Source: Streptacidiphilus jiangxiensis (GTDB taxonomy: Bacteria > Actinomycetota > Actinomycetes > Streptomycetales > Streptomycetaceae). From it: a stretch of 62,351 nucleotides of DNA. Under the pieces are notes generated by a model, which ran no database searches, was not told the origin of the DNA, and saw only the letters and a program-made list of their open reading frames with translations. The number at the start of each line of letters is the position of its first letter. Position 1 is the stretch's first letter. Location: positions 1-62,351 of the forward strand of contig NZ_FOAZ01000035.1 of assembly GCF_900109465.1 (NCBI RefSeq), read 5' to 3'. The position numbers were made by a program, and so were the translations under genes. This document shows, piece by piece, positions 43,810 to 52,466 of the stretch.

Positions 43810-45125
43810 CCCCGGAGCAGGACAAGGTCATCCGCAGCCGGCTGCTGAACGGCGCGGACCGGTGGCTGGACCTGGACCGCCAGGTCCCGCGCGGACACGT
43901 CCTGGCTGCGGCGCTGAAGGCGCGCACCACGCCGGCCGAGGTCGTCGAACGCCTCTCCCGTCTCGGCCACGACGTCGAGACCGGCCCGTTGCCGCGTCGG
44001 GTGCTGCCGAACGACGACATCCTGGTCAGCCGCGAGCTGAACGGCTGGCCGGAATGGCTGCGGACCGACGAGCCGGTTGCGGTGCAGCACGTGCTGCGGG
44101 CCGCGGTGGTCACGGGGATGACGCCGGCTCAGGTGACGCTCCGGCTGTGCGCGTTGGGCTACCAGGTGCCGGACGCTCCGCCGGACTCGGCGGTGGAGCC
44201 CGGTGACGCGGTCCTGATGAGTCGGGCGCTGAAGGGCGCGACCATGTGGCTCGCTCGGGACCGCAAGGTCCCGGTCGGGCATGTGCTGGCGGCGGCCGCG
44301 GTGTTGTCGCGGTCACCGGTCGCGGTGGCTGAGCGGTTGACGACGCTGGGCTACCGGGTCGAGGAGGCAGGACCGTGGGAGGTCCTGCCCGGGGATGAGG
44401 TGCTGGTCAGCCGGAGGGTGAACGCCTGGCCGGACTGGCTGTCGCGGACACGGCCGGTGCCGGTGGACCATGTGCTGCGCGCGGCGGTCGTGACGGGCAG
44501 GACGCCTGCCGACGTGACGCTCCGGCTGTGCGCGTTGGGCTACCAGGTGCCGGACGCTCCGCCGGACTCGGCGGTGGAACCCGGTGACGCGGTCGCGATG
44601 AGTCGGTTGCTGAACGGCGCGACGATGTGGCTCGATTGCGACCTGAAGGTCCCGGTGGGCCACGTGCTGGCGGCGGCCGCGGTGGTGTCGAGGTCGCCGG
44701 CGGCCGTGGCCGGGCGGTTGACCACGCTCGGTTACCGGGTGGCGGAGGTGGGGCCGTGCGAGGTCCTGCCGGGGGACGACGTCCTGGTCAGCCGGAGGCT
44801 GAACGGGTGGCCGGACTGGCTGTCCCGGGGACAGCGGGTGTCGGTGGAGCATGTGCTGCGCGCGGCGGTCGCGACGGGCAGGACACCCGCCGACGTGGCG
44901 GGCCGCTTGTTCGCGCTGGGCTACCGCATCCCGGACGCTCCGCCGGACTCGGCGGTGGAACCGGACGACCGCACCCTGCTCAGTCGCTGGCTCGACGGCG
45001 AAGCCCCCTGGCTCACCCCCGGTGACCGCGTCCCGCCCCCACACGTCCGTGATGCAGCGAAGCGCCTGAAGCGGGACCCGGGGGACATCATGTCCCGCCT
45101 CAAACTGTTCGGGTACAGGATGTAG
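43806..45125 (+). CDS. Seven-repeat protein translationally coupled to rel
   Basis: A 439-residue soluble protein made entirely of seven repeats of 63-64 residues, in phase at Ser-Arg pairs 11, 75, 139, 202, 266, 329 and 393. Each unit reads about SRxLNGxxxWL, then VPVxHVLxAA, then TPAxVxxRLxxLGYxV, suggesting a small helical, perhaps winged-helix, module. Odd and even units differ (GATMWL against NGWPDWL), so the true unit is a 127-residue pair. At DNA level 44133-44197 is identical to 44514-44578, offset 381 bp. I recall similar repeats in actinobacterial conflict-type proteins but cannot assign a function. GTG overlaps the rel stop by four bases (GTGA). Confidence 0.82.
43806..45125 (+). 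repeat. Coding tandem repeats: 191-bp units in a 381-bp superunit
   Basis: The coding sequence is organised as alternating units of 189 and 192 bp. Segments 44133-44225 and 44514-44606 differ at only three positions, and a 31-bp part recurs near 44932. This near-identity points to recent duplication or gene conversion. Confidence 0.85.
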
Positions 45126-45137
45126 GTGCAGAAACCT

Positions 45138-45214
45138 CAGGGGCGCGAGGACCTGCCGATCGAGCGGGGCCATCCGTACTGGGTGGTCGCTCGCGCAGTT
45201 CCTCGCGCCCCTGG
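45138..45214. repeat. Long palindromic intergenic repeat, copy 7 (shortened)
   Basis: CAGGGGCGCGAGGacCTGC pairs with GCGCAGTTCCTCGCGCCCCTG; the inner part of the left arm (GCGA...CCACC) is deleted. The spacer motif GGGGCCATCCG is in reversed orientation. It lies between the convergent repeat-protein and DUF349 genes and is probably their shared terminator. Confidence 0.88.
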
Positions 45215-45244
45215 ATCGTGCAGCTACCTGCGGGAGCGAAAGCG

Positions 45245-46474
45245 TCAGCCGCTGAACTCCTCCAGGCCCTTCTGGGCCTGCGCCAGCAGCTCGCGGCGGC
45301 CGTCCAGCTCGGACTGCAGCTTGGCCACCTGACGGGAGTCGCCCTTCGCCTCGGCCGCGGCGATCTGCTTCTCCAGCTTCTCCACCGCCGCCTGCAGCAG
45401 CCCCGTCATGCCCGCGGCGCGCGCCCGCGCCTCAGGGTTGCTGCGCTGCCACTCGGCCTCCTCCGCCTCGCGGATGGCCTGCTCGACGTGGCGCAGGCGC
45501 GACTCCAGGCGGGGACGGGCGTCGCGCGGGACATGGCCGATGGCCTCCCAGCGCTCCGCGATGTCGCGGTAGTGGTTCTTCGCGACCTTCAGGTCGGAGA
45601 TCGGCAGCAGCGCCTCGGCCTCGACCAGCAGGGCCTCCTTGGCGTGCTGGTTCTCCCGCTCGTCGGCGTCGCGCTCGTCGAAGACGGCCGAGCGGGCCTG
45701 GAAGAAGACGTCCTGGGCGCCGCGGAAGCGGGTCCACAGCTCGTCCTCGGCCTCGCGCTGGGCGCGGCCCGCAGCCTTCCACTCAGCCATCAGCTCGCGG
45801 TAACGGGCGGCCGTGTCGGCCCAGTCGGTCGAGTCGGCCAGCGACTCGGCCTCGACGACCAGCTTCTCCTTCTTCAGGCGGGCCTCCTCGCGCTGCTGGT
45901 CCAGCTGCGCGAAGTGCGACTTGCGGCGCTTGGAGAAGGCGGAGCGGGCGTGCGAGAAGCGGTGCCAGAGCTCGTCGTCGGACTTGCGGTCCAGGCGGGG
46001 GAGGCCCTTCCAGGTGTCCACCAGGGCGCGCAGGCGGTCGCCCGCCTCCCGCCACTGGGTGGACTCGACCAGCTGCTCGGCCTCGGTGACCAGCGCTTCC
46101 TTGGCGGCGCGCGCCTCCTCCTGGACCTTCGCGCGGGCGGCCTTCTTCTCCTCGCGGCGTGACTCGACCTCGGAGGTCAGCGCCTTGAGGCGCTGGGCCA
46201 GCGCGTCCAGGTCTCCGACCGCGTGGCCCTCGTCGACCTGCGCCTGCAGGTGTTCGATGGCCGTCTGGGCGTCCTTCGCGGCGAGGTCCGTGGTGCGCAC
46301 GCGGCGCTCCAGCAGGCCGATCTCCACGGCGATGCCCTCGTACTTGCGCGTGAAGTAGGCAAGTGCCTCCTCGGGGGAGCCTGCCTGCCACGAACCGACG
46401 ACGCGCTCGCCGTCGGCCGTCCGCACGTAGACGGTCCCCTCGTCGTCGACACGGCCCCACGGGTCGCTGGTCAC
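45245..46474 (-). CDS. DUF349 domain coiled-coil protein
   Basis: A 409-residue, mostly helical protein. After a short N-terminal beta part (DPWGRVDDEGTVYVRTADGERVVGSW) it consists of successive DUF349 units, each a helical hairpin of about 70 residues with W..xxR..LW.RF patterns (for example DELWHRFSHARSAFSKRRKSHF and DELWTRFRGAQDVFFQAR). The ends are strongly charged coiled coil. The family is common in actinobacteria; its function is not established. GTG at 46474 with GGAGGAGG about 7 bases upstream. The 227-bp region upstream holds its promoter and no gene. Confidence 0.88.
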   Translation of the reverse strand: MTSDPWGRVDDEGTVYVRTADGERVVGSWQAGSPEEALAYFTRKYEGIAVEIGLLERRVRTTDLAAKDAQTAIEHLQAQVDEGHAVGDLDALAQRLKALTSEVESRREEKKAARAKVQEEARAAKEALVTEAEQLVESTQWREAGDRLRALVDTWKGLPRLDRKSDDELWHRFSHARSAFSKRRKSHFAQLDQQREEARLKKEKLVVEAESLADSTDWADTAARYRELMAEWKAAGRAQREAEDELWTRFRGAQDVFFQARSAVFDERDADERENQHAKEALLVEAEALLPISDLKVAKNHYRDIAERWEAIGHVPRDARPRLESRLRHVEQAIREAEEAEWQRSNPEARARAAGMTGLLQAAVEKLEKQIAAAEAKGDSRQVAKLQSELDGRRELLAQAQKGLEEFSG

Positions 46475-46701
46475 AGCGCCTCCTCCATATGGCGGCCGCC
46501 GTCCTGCTCCAGGCGGTGCGGCCGCCTTCCACGTTCGATTGCCCGGCCGGTTTGCTCTCCGCGCCGCCGGGTGGCGCAGATGCGCACCCTACAAGACGCC
46601 AACATAGGCGACGGGCAGGGGCGCTGTCCGTATCCCCGCGAGGTTGATTTGGCTGCGCCGCCCGCCCGTGGCGTACTGCTACGTACCGCTACCTACCGCG
46701 T

Positions 46702-47565
46702 TCAGTTCTTGGCCGCGGTGACCGTGTTCATGATGACCGGATTGATCGGCATGCCGTCGCCGGGGCCGTTGGCGTCGTTCTCGCCCTTGGCCGCGATCGC
46801 GTTGAGCACGTCGAGGCCGCCGGTGATGGTGCCGAACGGGGTGTAGTTGGCCGGGAGCGGGCTGTCCTTGTAGACGAGGAAGAACTGCGAGCCGTTGGTG
46901 TTCGCGCCGGAGTTCGCCATCGCGACGGTACCGGCCGGGTAGTTGCCGCCCTTGAGCGTCGGGGAGCTCAGGTTCTCGTCCTTGAACTGGTAGCCCGGGC
47001 CGCCGGAGCCGGTGCCGGTCGGGTCGCCGCACTGCAGGACGTAGAGGCCCTGGGTGGTGAGGCGGTGGCAGTAGATGCCGTCGAAGAAGTGCTGGTTGGC
47101 GAGGAACACGAAGGAGTTCACCGTGTGCGGCGCGTCCTTGGCGTCCAGCTTGATGTCGACCGCACCCTGACCGAAGTTGATCTTCGCGGTGTAGTTGCCG
47201 GACGTGTCGATCGTCATCGCCGGCTCGGTCTTCCAGCTGGCGGCGTTCTTCTTCGGCGTGATCGTGTAGGTGGCCTTCGCGGCCGTGCTGCTGGGCGCGG
47301 CCGAGGGCGTGCTGCTCGCGGTGTCCGTGGATGCCGAGGCGGCGGGCTTCGGCTTGCTCGACGGCCAGAAGGCGACGGTGCCGATGACGACGGCCGCGAC
47401 GGCGATGACGCTTGCGCCGATGATCGCGGTGCGCTTGCGGTTCTCCGCGACCTTCTGGGCCCGGATCGCGGCCTGGCGCTCCAGCTTCCTGCGCTGCAGC
47501 TCGCGGCGGCGCTTCTCGGGGTCCTTGGGGAGATCCCGGGGCCTCTGCGTGTCGTTGGGGGCCAC
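46702..47565 (-). CDS. Membrane-anchored cyclophilin-type peptidyl-prolyl isomerase
   Basis: A 287-residue protein. A basic coiled N-terminus (PEKRRRELQRRKLERQAAIRAQKVAENRKR) precedes one membrane helix (about residues 43-62), then an Ala/Ser/Pro linker and a cyclophilin domain from about 115. Cyclophilin marks include HTVNSFVFLANQHFFDGIYCHRL, GGPGYQFKDEN, GTVAMANSGANTNGSQFFLVY and TPFGTITGGLDVL. It should speed prolyl isomerisation outside the membrane. GTG at 47565 with AGGAG about 10 bases upstream is preferred to the frame reaching 47703. It is divergent from the MBL-hisS-aspS operon. Confidence 0.88.
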   Translation of the reverse strand: MAPNDTQRPRDLPKDPEKRRRELQRRKLERQAAIRAQKVAENRKRTAIIGASVIAVAAVVIGTVAFWPSSKPKPAASASTDTASSTPSAAPSSTAAKATYTITPKKNAASWKTEPAMTIDTSGNYTAKINFGQGAVDIKLDAKDAPHTVNSFVFLANQHFFDGIYCHRLTTQGLYVLQCGDPTGTGSGGPGYQFKDENLSSPTLKGGNYPAGTVAMANSGANTNGSQFFLVYKDSPLPANYTPFGTITGGLDVLNAIAAKGENDANGPGDGMPINPVIMNTVTAAKN

Positions 47566-47796
47566 CGCCCACACTCCTGCCGTGAAAGTCGTCGTTCTGT
47601 GTCGTGCACACCTGTCGCGAGGATCTTTCCACCCGACGGCGGCCCAGTGTAGGGAGCAATTCTGTAAACGCGCGGTGAAAGCCGCCGACAGGGCGGTGGG
47701 CACGGTCGGATACGGTTCGCGATCCGTCCCCTACCGCCGGTACGCTGCTGGCAGCATCCGCAGCCATCATCCGACCCGGACAGGGGACCGACCCAC

Positions 47797-48504
47797 GTGT
47801 TCATCGCCGGCTTTCCCGCTGGAGCCTGGGGCACCAACTGCTACCTCGTGGCCCCCGCCGCCGGCGAGGAGTGCGTCATCGTCGACCCGGGCCACGAGGC
47901 GGCCGCCGGGGTCGAGGAGGCGGTGCGCGAGCACGGGCTCAAGCCGGTCGCGGTGGTGCTGACCCACGGGCACATCGACCACGTCGCCTCGGTCGTCCCC
48001 GTCTGCGGCGCGCGCGGCATCCCGGCGTGGATCCATCCCGAGGACCGCTACATGCTGTCCGATCCGGAGAAGGCCCTCGGCCGCTCCTTCGGCGCGCAGC
48101 TGATGGGCGAGATCACCGTCGGCGAGCCGGACGACGTCCGGGTGCTGACCGACGGCAGCGTGCTGGAGCTGGCGGGGCTGACCCTCACGGTCGACCACGC
48201 GCCCGGCCATACCGGGGGGTCGGTGACGTTCAGGACGCCTGCCGCGCCGGAGCTGCCTCCGGTGCTGTTCTCGGGCGACCTGCTCTTCGCCGGCTCCGTC
48301 GGACGCACCGATCTCCCCGGGGGCAACCACGACGCCCTCCTGCAGTCGCTGGCCCGCGTGTGCCTGCCGCTGCCGGACGAGACCGTGGTCCTCTCCGGAC
48401 ACGGCCCCCAGACCACCATCGGTCGCGAGCGCGTCGCCAACCCGTACCTGCTCCAGGTCGCCGGCAGCGCCGCGCCGACCGGCGCCCAGCGCCGCGGACT
48501 GTAG
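47797..48504 (+). CDS. Metallo-beta-lactamase fold hydrolase (glyoxalase II-like)
   Basis: A 235-residue MBL-fold protein. The metal-binding HxHxDH is visible as THGHIDH (about residues 51-57), with the later ligands in DHAPGHTGGS (His about residue 136), SGDLLF (Asp) and LSGHGPQT (His). The gene is regularly found next to hisS in actinobacteria and is usually called a glyoxalase II-like hydrolase; the true thioester substrate is unknown. GTG start with AGGGGA upstream. hisS begins 12 bases after the stop. Confidence 0.9.
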   Translation: MFIAGFPAGAWGTNCYLVAPAAGEECVIVDPGHEAAAGVEEAVREHGLKPVAVVLTHGHIDHVASVVPVCGARGIPAWIHPEDRYMLSDPEKALGRSFGAQLMGEITVGEPDDVRVLTDGSVLELAGLTLTVDHAPGHTGGSVTFRTPAAPELPPVLFSGDLLFAGSVGRTDLPGGNHDALLQSLARVCLPLPDETVVLSGHGPQTTIGRERVANPYLLQVAGSAAPTGAQRRGL

Positions 48505-48516
48505 AAGAGACGAGAC

Positions 48517-49797
48517 GTGAGCAGTACTTCCCAGGCTTTCCAGGCCCCCCGGGGCACCTACGACATCCTCCCGACCACCGCCGGCACCGTGCTCGCCGTG
48601 CGCGAGGCGCTGGCCGCGCCGCTGCGCCGGGCCGGCTACGGCTACGTCGAGACACCGGTCTTCGAGGACGTCAACCTCTTCTCGCGCGGTGTCGGTGAGT
48701 CCACCGACATCGTGACGAAGGAGATGTTCACCATCGCCACGCGCAGCGAGGAGAGCCAGCGGCTCGCGCTGCGCCCGGAGGCCACCGCCTCGGTGCTGCG
48801 CGCCACGCTGGAGGCCAACCTGCACCGGACCGGCAACCTGCCGGTCAAGCTCTGGTACAGCGGCGCCCAGTACCGCTACGAGCGCCCGCAGAAGGGCCGC
48901 TACCGCCAGTTCTGGCAGGTCGGCGCGGAGGCGATCGGCGCGGAGGACCCGGCGCTGGACGCCGAGCTGATCATCCTGGCCGACGACGCCTACCGCTCGC
49001 TGGGCCTGCGCAACTTCCGCATCCTGCTGAACAGCCTCGGCGACAAGCAGTGCCGTCCCGTCTACCGCGAGGCCCTGCAGAACTACCTGCGCGGCCTGGA
49101 CCTGGACGAGGAGACGCTGCGCCGCGCGGAGATCAACCCGCTGCGCGTGCTCGACGACAAGCGCGCCTCCGTCCAGGACCAGCTGGGCGGCGCGCCGATG
49201 CTCGTCGACTTCCTCTGCGAAGACTGCAAGGCCTACCACGAGCAGGTCCGCGAGCTGCTGACCGCCGCCGGTGTCGCCTTCGAGGACGACCCGAAGCTGG
49301 TCCGCGGCCTCGACTACTACACCCGCACCACCTTCGAGTTCGTCCACGACGGCCTCGGCGCGCAGTCCGCGGTGGGCGGTGGCGGTCGCTACGACGGCCT
49401 GTCCGAGATGATCGGCGGCCCCGAGCTGCCGTCCGTCGGCTGGGCGCTGGGCGTCGACCGCACCGTGCTCGCGCTGGAGGCCGAGGGCATCACCCTCGAC
49501 ATCCCCGCCACCACCGACGTCTACGCCGTCCCGATGGGCGAGCAGGCCCGGCGCGTGCTGTTCGGCCTGGTCACCGGGCTGCGCCGCGCGGGCGTCTCGG
49601 CCGACCTGCTCTTCGGGGGCCGCGGCGTCAAGGCCGGCTTCAAGGCCGCGGACCGCTCCGGCGCGCGCTTCGCCGTCGTCGCCGGTGAGCGGGACCTCGC
49701 CGACGGCGTGGTTCAGTTGAAGGACCTCACCTCCGGTGACCAGACCCCGGTCGCCCTCGACGCTCTCGTCACCACCCTGAAGGAGAAGCTCCAGTGA
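48517..49797 (+). CDS. hisS: Histidyl-tRNA synthetase
   Basis: A 426-residue class II synthetase. It has the N-terminal APRGTYDILP motif with motif 1, motif 2 around LWYSGAQYRYERPQKGRYRQFWQVG, the histidine-specific LVRGLDYYTRTTFEF segment (about residue 262), motif 3 GGRYDGL to GWALGVDR, and a C-terminal anticodon-binding domain. GTG start with AGACGAGACG upstream. The stop overlaps the aspS start. Confidence 0.97.
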   Translation: MSSTSQAFQAPRGTYDILPTTAGTVLAVREALAAPLRRAGYGYVETPVFEDVNLFSRGVGESTDIVTKEMFTIATRSEESQRLALRPEATASVLRATLEANLHRTGNLPVKLWYSGAQYRYERPQKGRYRQFWQVGAEAIGAEDPALDAELIILADDAYRSLGLRNFRILLNSLGDKQCRPVYREALQNYLRGLDLDEETLRRAEINPLRVLDDKRASVQDQLGGAPMLVDFLCEDCKAYHEQVRELLTAAGVAFEDDPKLVRGLDYYTRTTFEFVHDGLGAQSAVGGGGRYDGLSEMIGGPELPSVGWALGVDRTVLALEAEGITLDIPATTDVYAVPMGEQARRVLFGLVTGLRRAGVSADLLFGGRGVKAGFKAADRSGARFAVVAGERDLADGVVQLKDLTSGDQTPVALDALVTTLKEKLQ

Positions 49798-51578
49798 TCC
49801 GCACCCACGAGGCCGGCACGCTCCGCCCGGAGCACGCCGGCACCACCGTCACCCTCGCCGGCTGGGTCGCCCGCCGCCGCGACCACGGCGGCGTGGCCTT
49901 CGTCGACGTGCGGGACTCCTCCGGAACCGTCCAGGTCGTCTTCCGCGACCTGGAGGCCGTGGGCGAGCTGCGCTCCGAGTGGTGCGTCAAGATCACCGGC
50001 GATGTCCGGGTCCGTCCCGAGGGCAACGAGAACCCCGACATCCCGACCGGCCAGGTCGAGGTCGTCGTCTCCGAGCTGACCGTGCTCTCCGAGGCCGCCG
50101 CGCTGCCGTTCCAGGTCGCCGAGTACGAGCCGGGTTCGGTCAACGAGGAGGTCCGCCTCCGGTACCGCTACCTCGACCTGCGCCGCGAGGGCCCCGCCCG
50201 CGCGCTGCGCCTGCGCTCGCGCGCCACCCACATCATCCGCACGGTGATGGAGGAGAACGGCTTCCTCGACATCGAGACGCCGTACCTCACCCGCTCCACC
50301 CCGGAAGGCGCCCGCGACTTCCTGGTGCCGGTCCGCCTGCAGCCGGGCCACTGGTACGCCCTGCCGCAGTCGCCGCAGCTGTTCAAGCAGCTGCTGATGG
50401 TCGCCGGCATGGAGCGCTACTACCAGATCGCGCGCTGCTTCCGTGACGAGGACTTCCGCGCCGACCGTCAGCCGGAGTTCACCCAGCTCGACGTCGAGGC
50501 CTCCTTCGTCGACCAGGAGGACATCCTCCAGCTGGGCGAGCAGGTCGTCTCCCGCGTCTGGGGCGAGGTCCTCGGCTACGAGGTGCCGCTGCCGCTGCCG
50601 CGCATGTCCTACGCGGACGCCATGAACCGCTACGGCTCCGACAAGCCCGACGTCCGCTTCGACAACGAGCTGACCGAGCTGACCGAGTACTTCTCCGGCA
50701 CCGAGTTCCGCGTCTTCCAGGCCCCGTACGTCGGCGCCGTGGTGATGCCCGGTGGCGCCTCCCAGCCGCGCAAGCAGCTGGACGCCTGGCAGGACTGGGC
50801 CAAGGCGCGCGGCGCCCGCGGCCTGGCCTACGTCCTGATCGACGAGGAGACCGGCGAGCTGCGCGGCCCGGTCGCCAAGAACCTCAGCGAGGAGCACCTC
50901 GCGGGCCTCGCCGACGCGGTCGGCGCCAAGCCGGGCGACTGTGTCTTCTTCGCCGCCGGCAAGAAGACCGCCTCGCAGGAGCTGCTGGGCGCGGCGCGTC
51001 TGGAGATCGGCAAGCGCTGCGGCCTGATCGACGAGTCCAAGTGGGCCTTCCTCTGGGTCGTCGACTTCCCGATGTTCGAGCCCATCGAGGACGACAAGGG
51101 TGAGTTCCAGGGCTGGCACGCAGTGCACCACCCCTTCACCGCGCCGACGGCCGAGTCCATGGCGACCTTCGACACCGACCCGGGCAACGCGCTCTCCAAC
51201 GCGTACGACCTGGTCCTCAACGGTTCGGAGATCGGCGGCGGCTCGATCCGTATCCACCAGAAGGATGTGCAGAAGCGCGCCTTCGACGCGATCGGCCTGT
51301 CGCAGGAGGAGGCGCAGTCGCAGTTCGGCTTCCTGCTGAACGCCTTCGACTTCGGCCCGCCGCCGCACGGCGGCATCGCGCTCGGCCTGGACCGTCTGGT
51401 CACCCTCCTGGGCGGCTACGACACCATCCGGGACGTCATCGCCTTCCCGAAGACCTCCACCGGCGGCGACCCGCTGACCGGCGCGCCGACGCCGATCACG
51501 CCGGCGCAGCGCAAGGAGGCCGGCGTCGACGCGAAGCCGAAGTCCGAGCAGCAGGCGGAGAAGTCCGAGCAGAAGTAA
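49794..51578 (+). CDS. aspS: Aspartyl-tRNA synthetase
   Basis: A 594-residue bacterial-type class IIb synthetase. It has an OB-fold anticodon domain (residues 1-105), motif 2 with CFRDEDFRADRQPEFTQLD, the bacterial GAD insertion (about 285-420) and motif 3 GIALGLDRLVTLL (about residue 525). The tail is Lys/Glu-rich. Length is typical. Whether it is discriminating or also charges tRNA-Asn cannot be settled here. GTG at 49794 shares four bases with the hisS stop, so MBL, hisS and aspS form one operon, ended by a strong terminator. Confidence 0.97.
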   Translation: MIRTHEAGTLRPEHAGTTVTLAGWVARRRDHGGVAFVDVRDSSGTVQVVFRDLEAVGELRSEWCVKITGDVRVRPEGNENPDIPTGQVEVVVSELTVLSEAAALPFQVAEYEPGSVNEEVRLRYRYLDLRREGPARALRLRSRATHIIRTVMEENGFLDIETPYLTRSTPEGARDFLVPVRLQPGHWYALPQSPQLFKQLLMVAGMERYYQIARCFRDEDFRADRQPEFTQLDVEASFVDQEDILQLGEQVVSRVWGEVLGYEVPLPLPRMSYADAMNRYGSDKPDVRFDNELTELTEYFSGTEFRVFQAPYVGAVVMPGGASQPRKQLDAWQDWAKARGARGLAYVLIDEETGELRGPVAKNLSEEHLAGLADAVGAKPGDCVFFAAGKKTASQELLGAARLEIGKRCGLIDESKWAFLWVVDFPMFEPIEDDKGEFQGWHAVHHPFTAPTAESMATFDTDPGNALSNAYDLVLNGSEIGGGSIRIHQKDVQKRAFDAIGLSQEEAQSQFGFLLNAFDFGPPPHGGIALGLDRLVTLLGGYDTIRDVIAFPKTSTGGDPLTGAPTPITPAQRKEAGVDAKPKSEQQAEKSEQK

Positions 51579-51594
51579 CAGACAGCACGTCAGA

Positions 51595-51631
51595 AAGAGC
51601 GGGGCCCTGCCGTCGGCAGGGCCCCGCTCTT
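51595..51631. terminator. Strong terminator after aspS
   Basis: AAGAGCGGGGCCCTGCC and GGCAGGGCCCCGCTCTT form a perfect 17-pair stem with a GTC loop and a TTCGT end. It lies between aspS and the convergent TetR gene stop at 51634 and can serve both. Confidence 0.93.
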
Positions 51632-51633
51632 CG

Positions 51634-52347
51634 TCATGCCCCGGCTTTCCCGGCCTGCAGGCGGAGGCCGGCGAGGGTCAGGTCCAGGGCGGAGCGGAAC
51701 TGGTCTGCGTCGTCGTGGCCGTCGAACTCGTCGACGATCTCGTGGACGAAGGGGTACCCCGCGGGGTCGAGCTCGCGCCAGGCCTGGACGGCACGGCCGA
51801 GGTACTCGTCGCGGCCGACCTTGCCGTCGAGGACCTCCTGGGGAGGCTCCTGGCCCAGGTCGACGGCGGAGCCGACGACCACGCCGATGATCGCGGAAAC
51901 GGCGTGGAACCGCTGGCGGGCGGTGAGGTCCAGGCGGAGGGTCTGCGCGCCGAGACGTTCGTAGAGGCGGAGCGAGTTGCTCTGCGCGTTGGTGTTGCGC
52001 ATGAAGTACGCGCCCAGCCAGGGCCGCGCCACGATCGCGTCGAACAGGACCAGGGCCATCGTGCGCAGGTCGTCGATCGGGTCGTCGCTGCCCGGCAGCG
52101 CCTCGACGTCGGACAGCAGTGAGCCGATCACGTGGTCGGTGGCGAGGTCGAGCAGTTCGTCCTTGTTGGCGACGTACCAGTAGATGCTGGCGACGCCGCC
52201 GCCCAGGCGTTGGGCCAGGGCGCGGAACGTGAGCGCGGGCTCGCCGGCCTCGTCGAGCAGGGCCACCGCCTCCGTGAGGACGGACTCCATCGAGTGCGAG
52301 GCCCGTCGACGCCCCGGCGTCGAACGGTTCTGCAGGCGTGCCGCCAT
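51634..52347 (-). CDS. TetR-family repressor of the adjacent efflux gene
   Basis: A 237-residue TetR/AcrR regulator. The N-terminal HTH is seen from ESVLTEAVALLDEAGEPALTFRALAQRLGGGVASIYWYVANKDELLDLATD (about residues 23-70). The C-terminal part resembles the tetracycline repressor-type ligand domain (AYFMRNTNAQSNSLRLYERLG). ATG at 52347 with GGAGGGAG upstream; an in-frame extension to 52545 would run through the operator region. It is divergent from the MFS transporter with three 17-bp operator-like boxes between, so it probably represses the pump and itself until a drug binds. Confidence 0.9.
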   Translation of the reverse strand: MAARLQNRSTPGRRRASHSMESVLTEAVALLDEAGEPALTFRALAQRLGGGVASIYWYVANKDELLDLATDHVIGSLLSDVEALPGSDDPIDDLRTMALVLFDAIVARPWLGAYFMRNTNAQSNSLRLYERLGAQTLRLDLTARQRFHAVSAIIGVVVGSAVDLGQEPPQEVLDGKVGRDEYLGRAVQAWRELDPAGYPFVHEIVDEFDGHDDADQFRSALDLTLAGLRLQAGKAGA

Positions 52348-52389
52348 GGCTCGCGCTCCCTCCGGGTTTGCAGCATGAGTTTGCACATC

Positions 52390-52449
52390 ATCGAACGGTG
52401 TTCTATCGTACTTCATCGTACGCTGTTCGATACTCGGACGCCGTTCGAT
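52390..52449. promoter_or_regulatory. Three TetR operator-like 17-bp boxes
   Basis: ATCGAACGGTGTTCTAT (52390-52406), ATCGTACGCTGTTCGAT (52415-52431) and CTCGGACGCCGTTCGAT (52433-52449) are variants of one near-palindrome, ATCGnACGnTGTTCGAT. They lie between the divergent TetR and MFS starts and cover both promoter regions. Confidence 0.72.
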
Positions 52450-52466
52450 CAGACGAGGAGGCAGCC

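Noticed and set aside
44133..44962. CRISPR array from the regularly repeated DNA
   Set aside because: The repeats are in frame, about 190 bp, adjacent without spacers and coding throughout; no cas genes are present.
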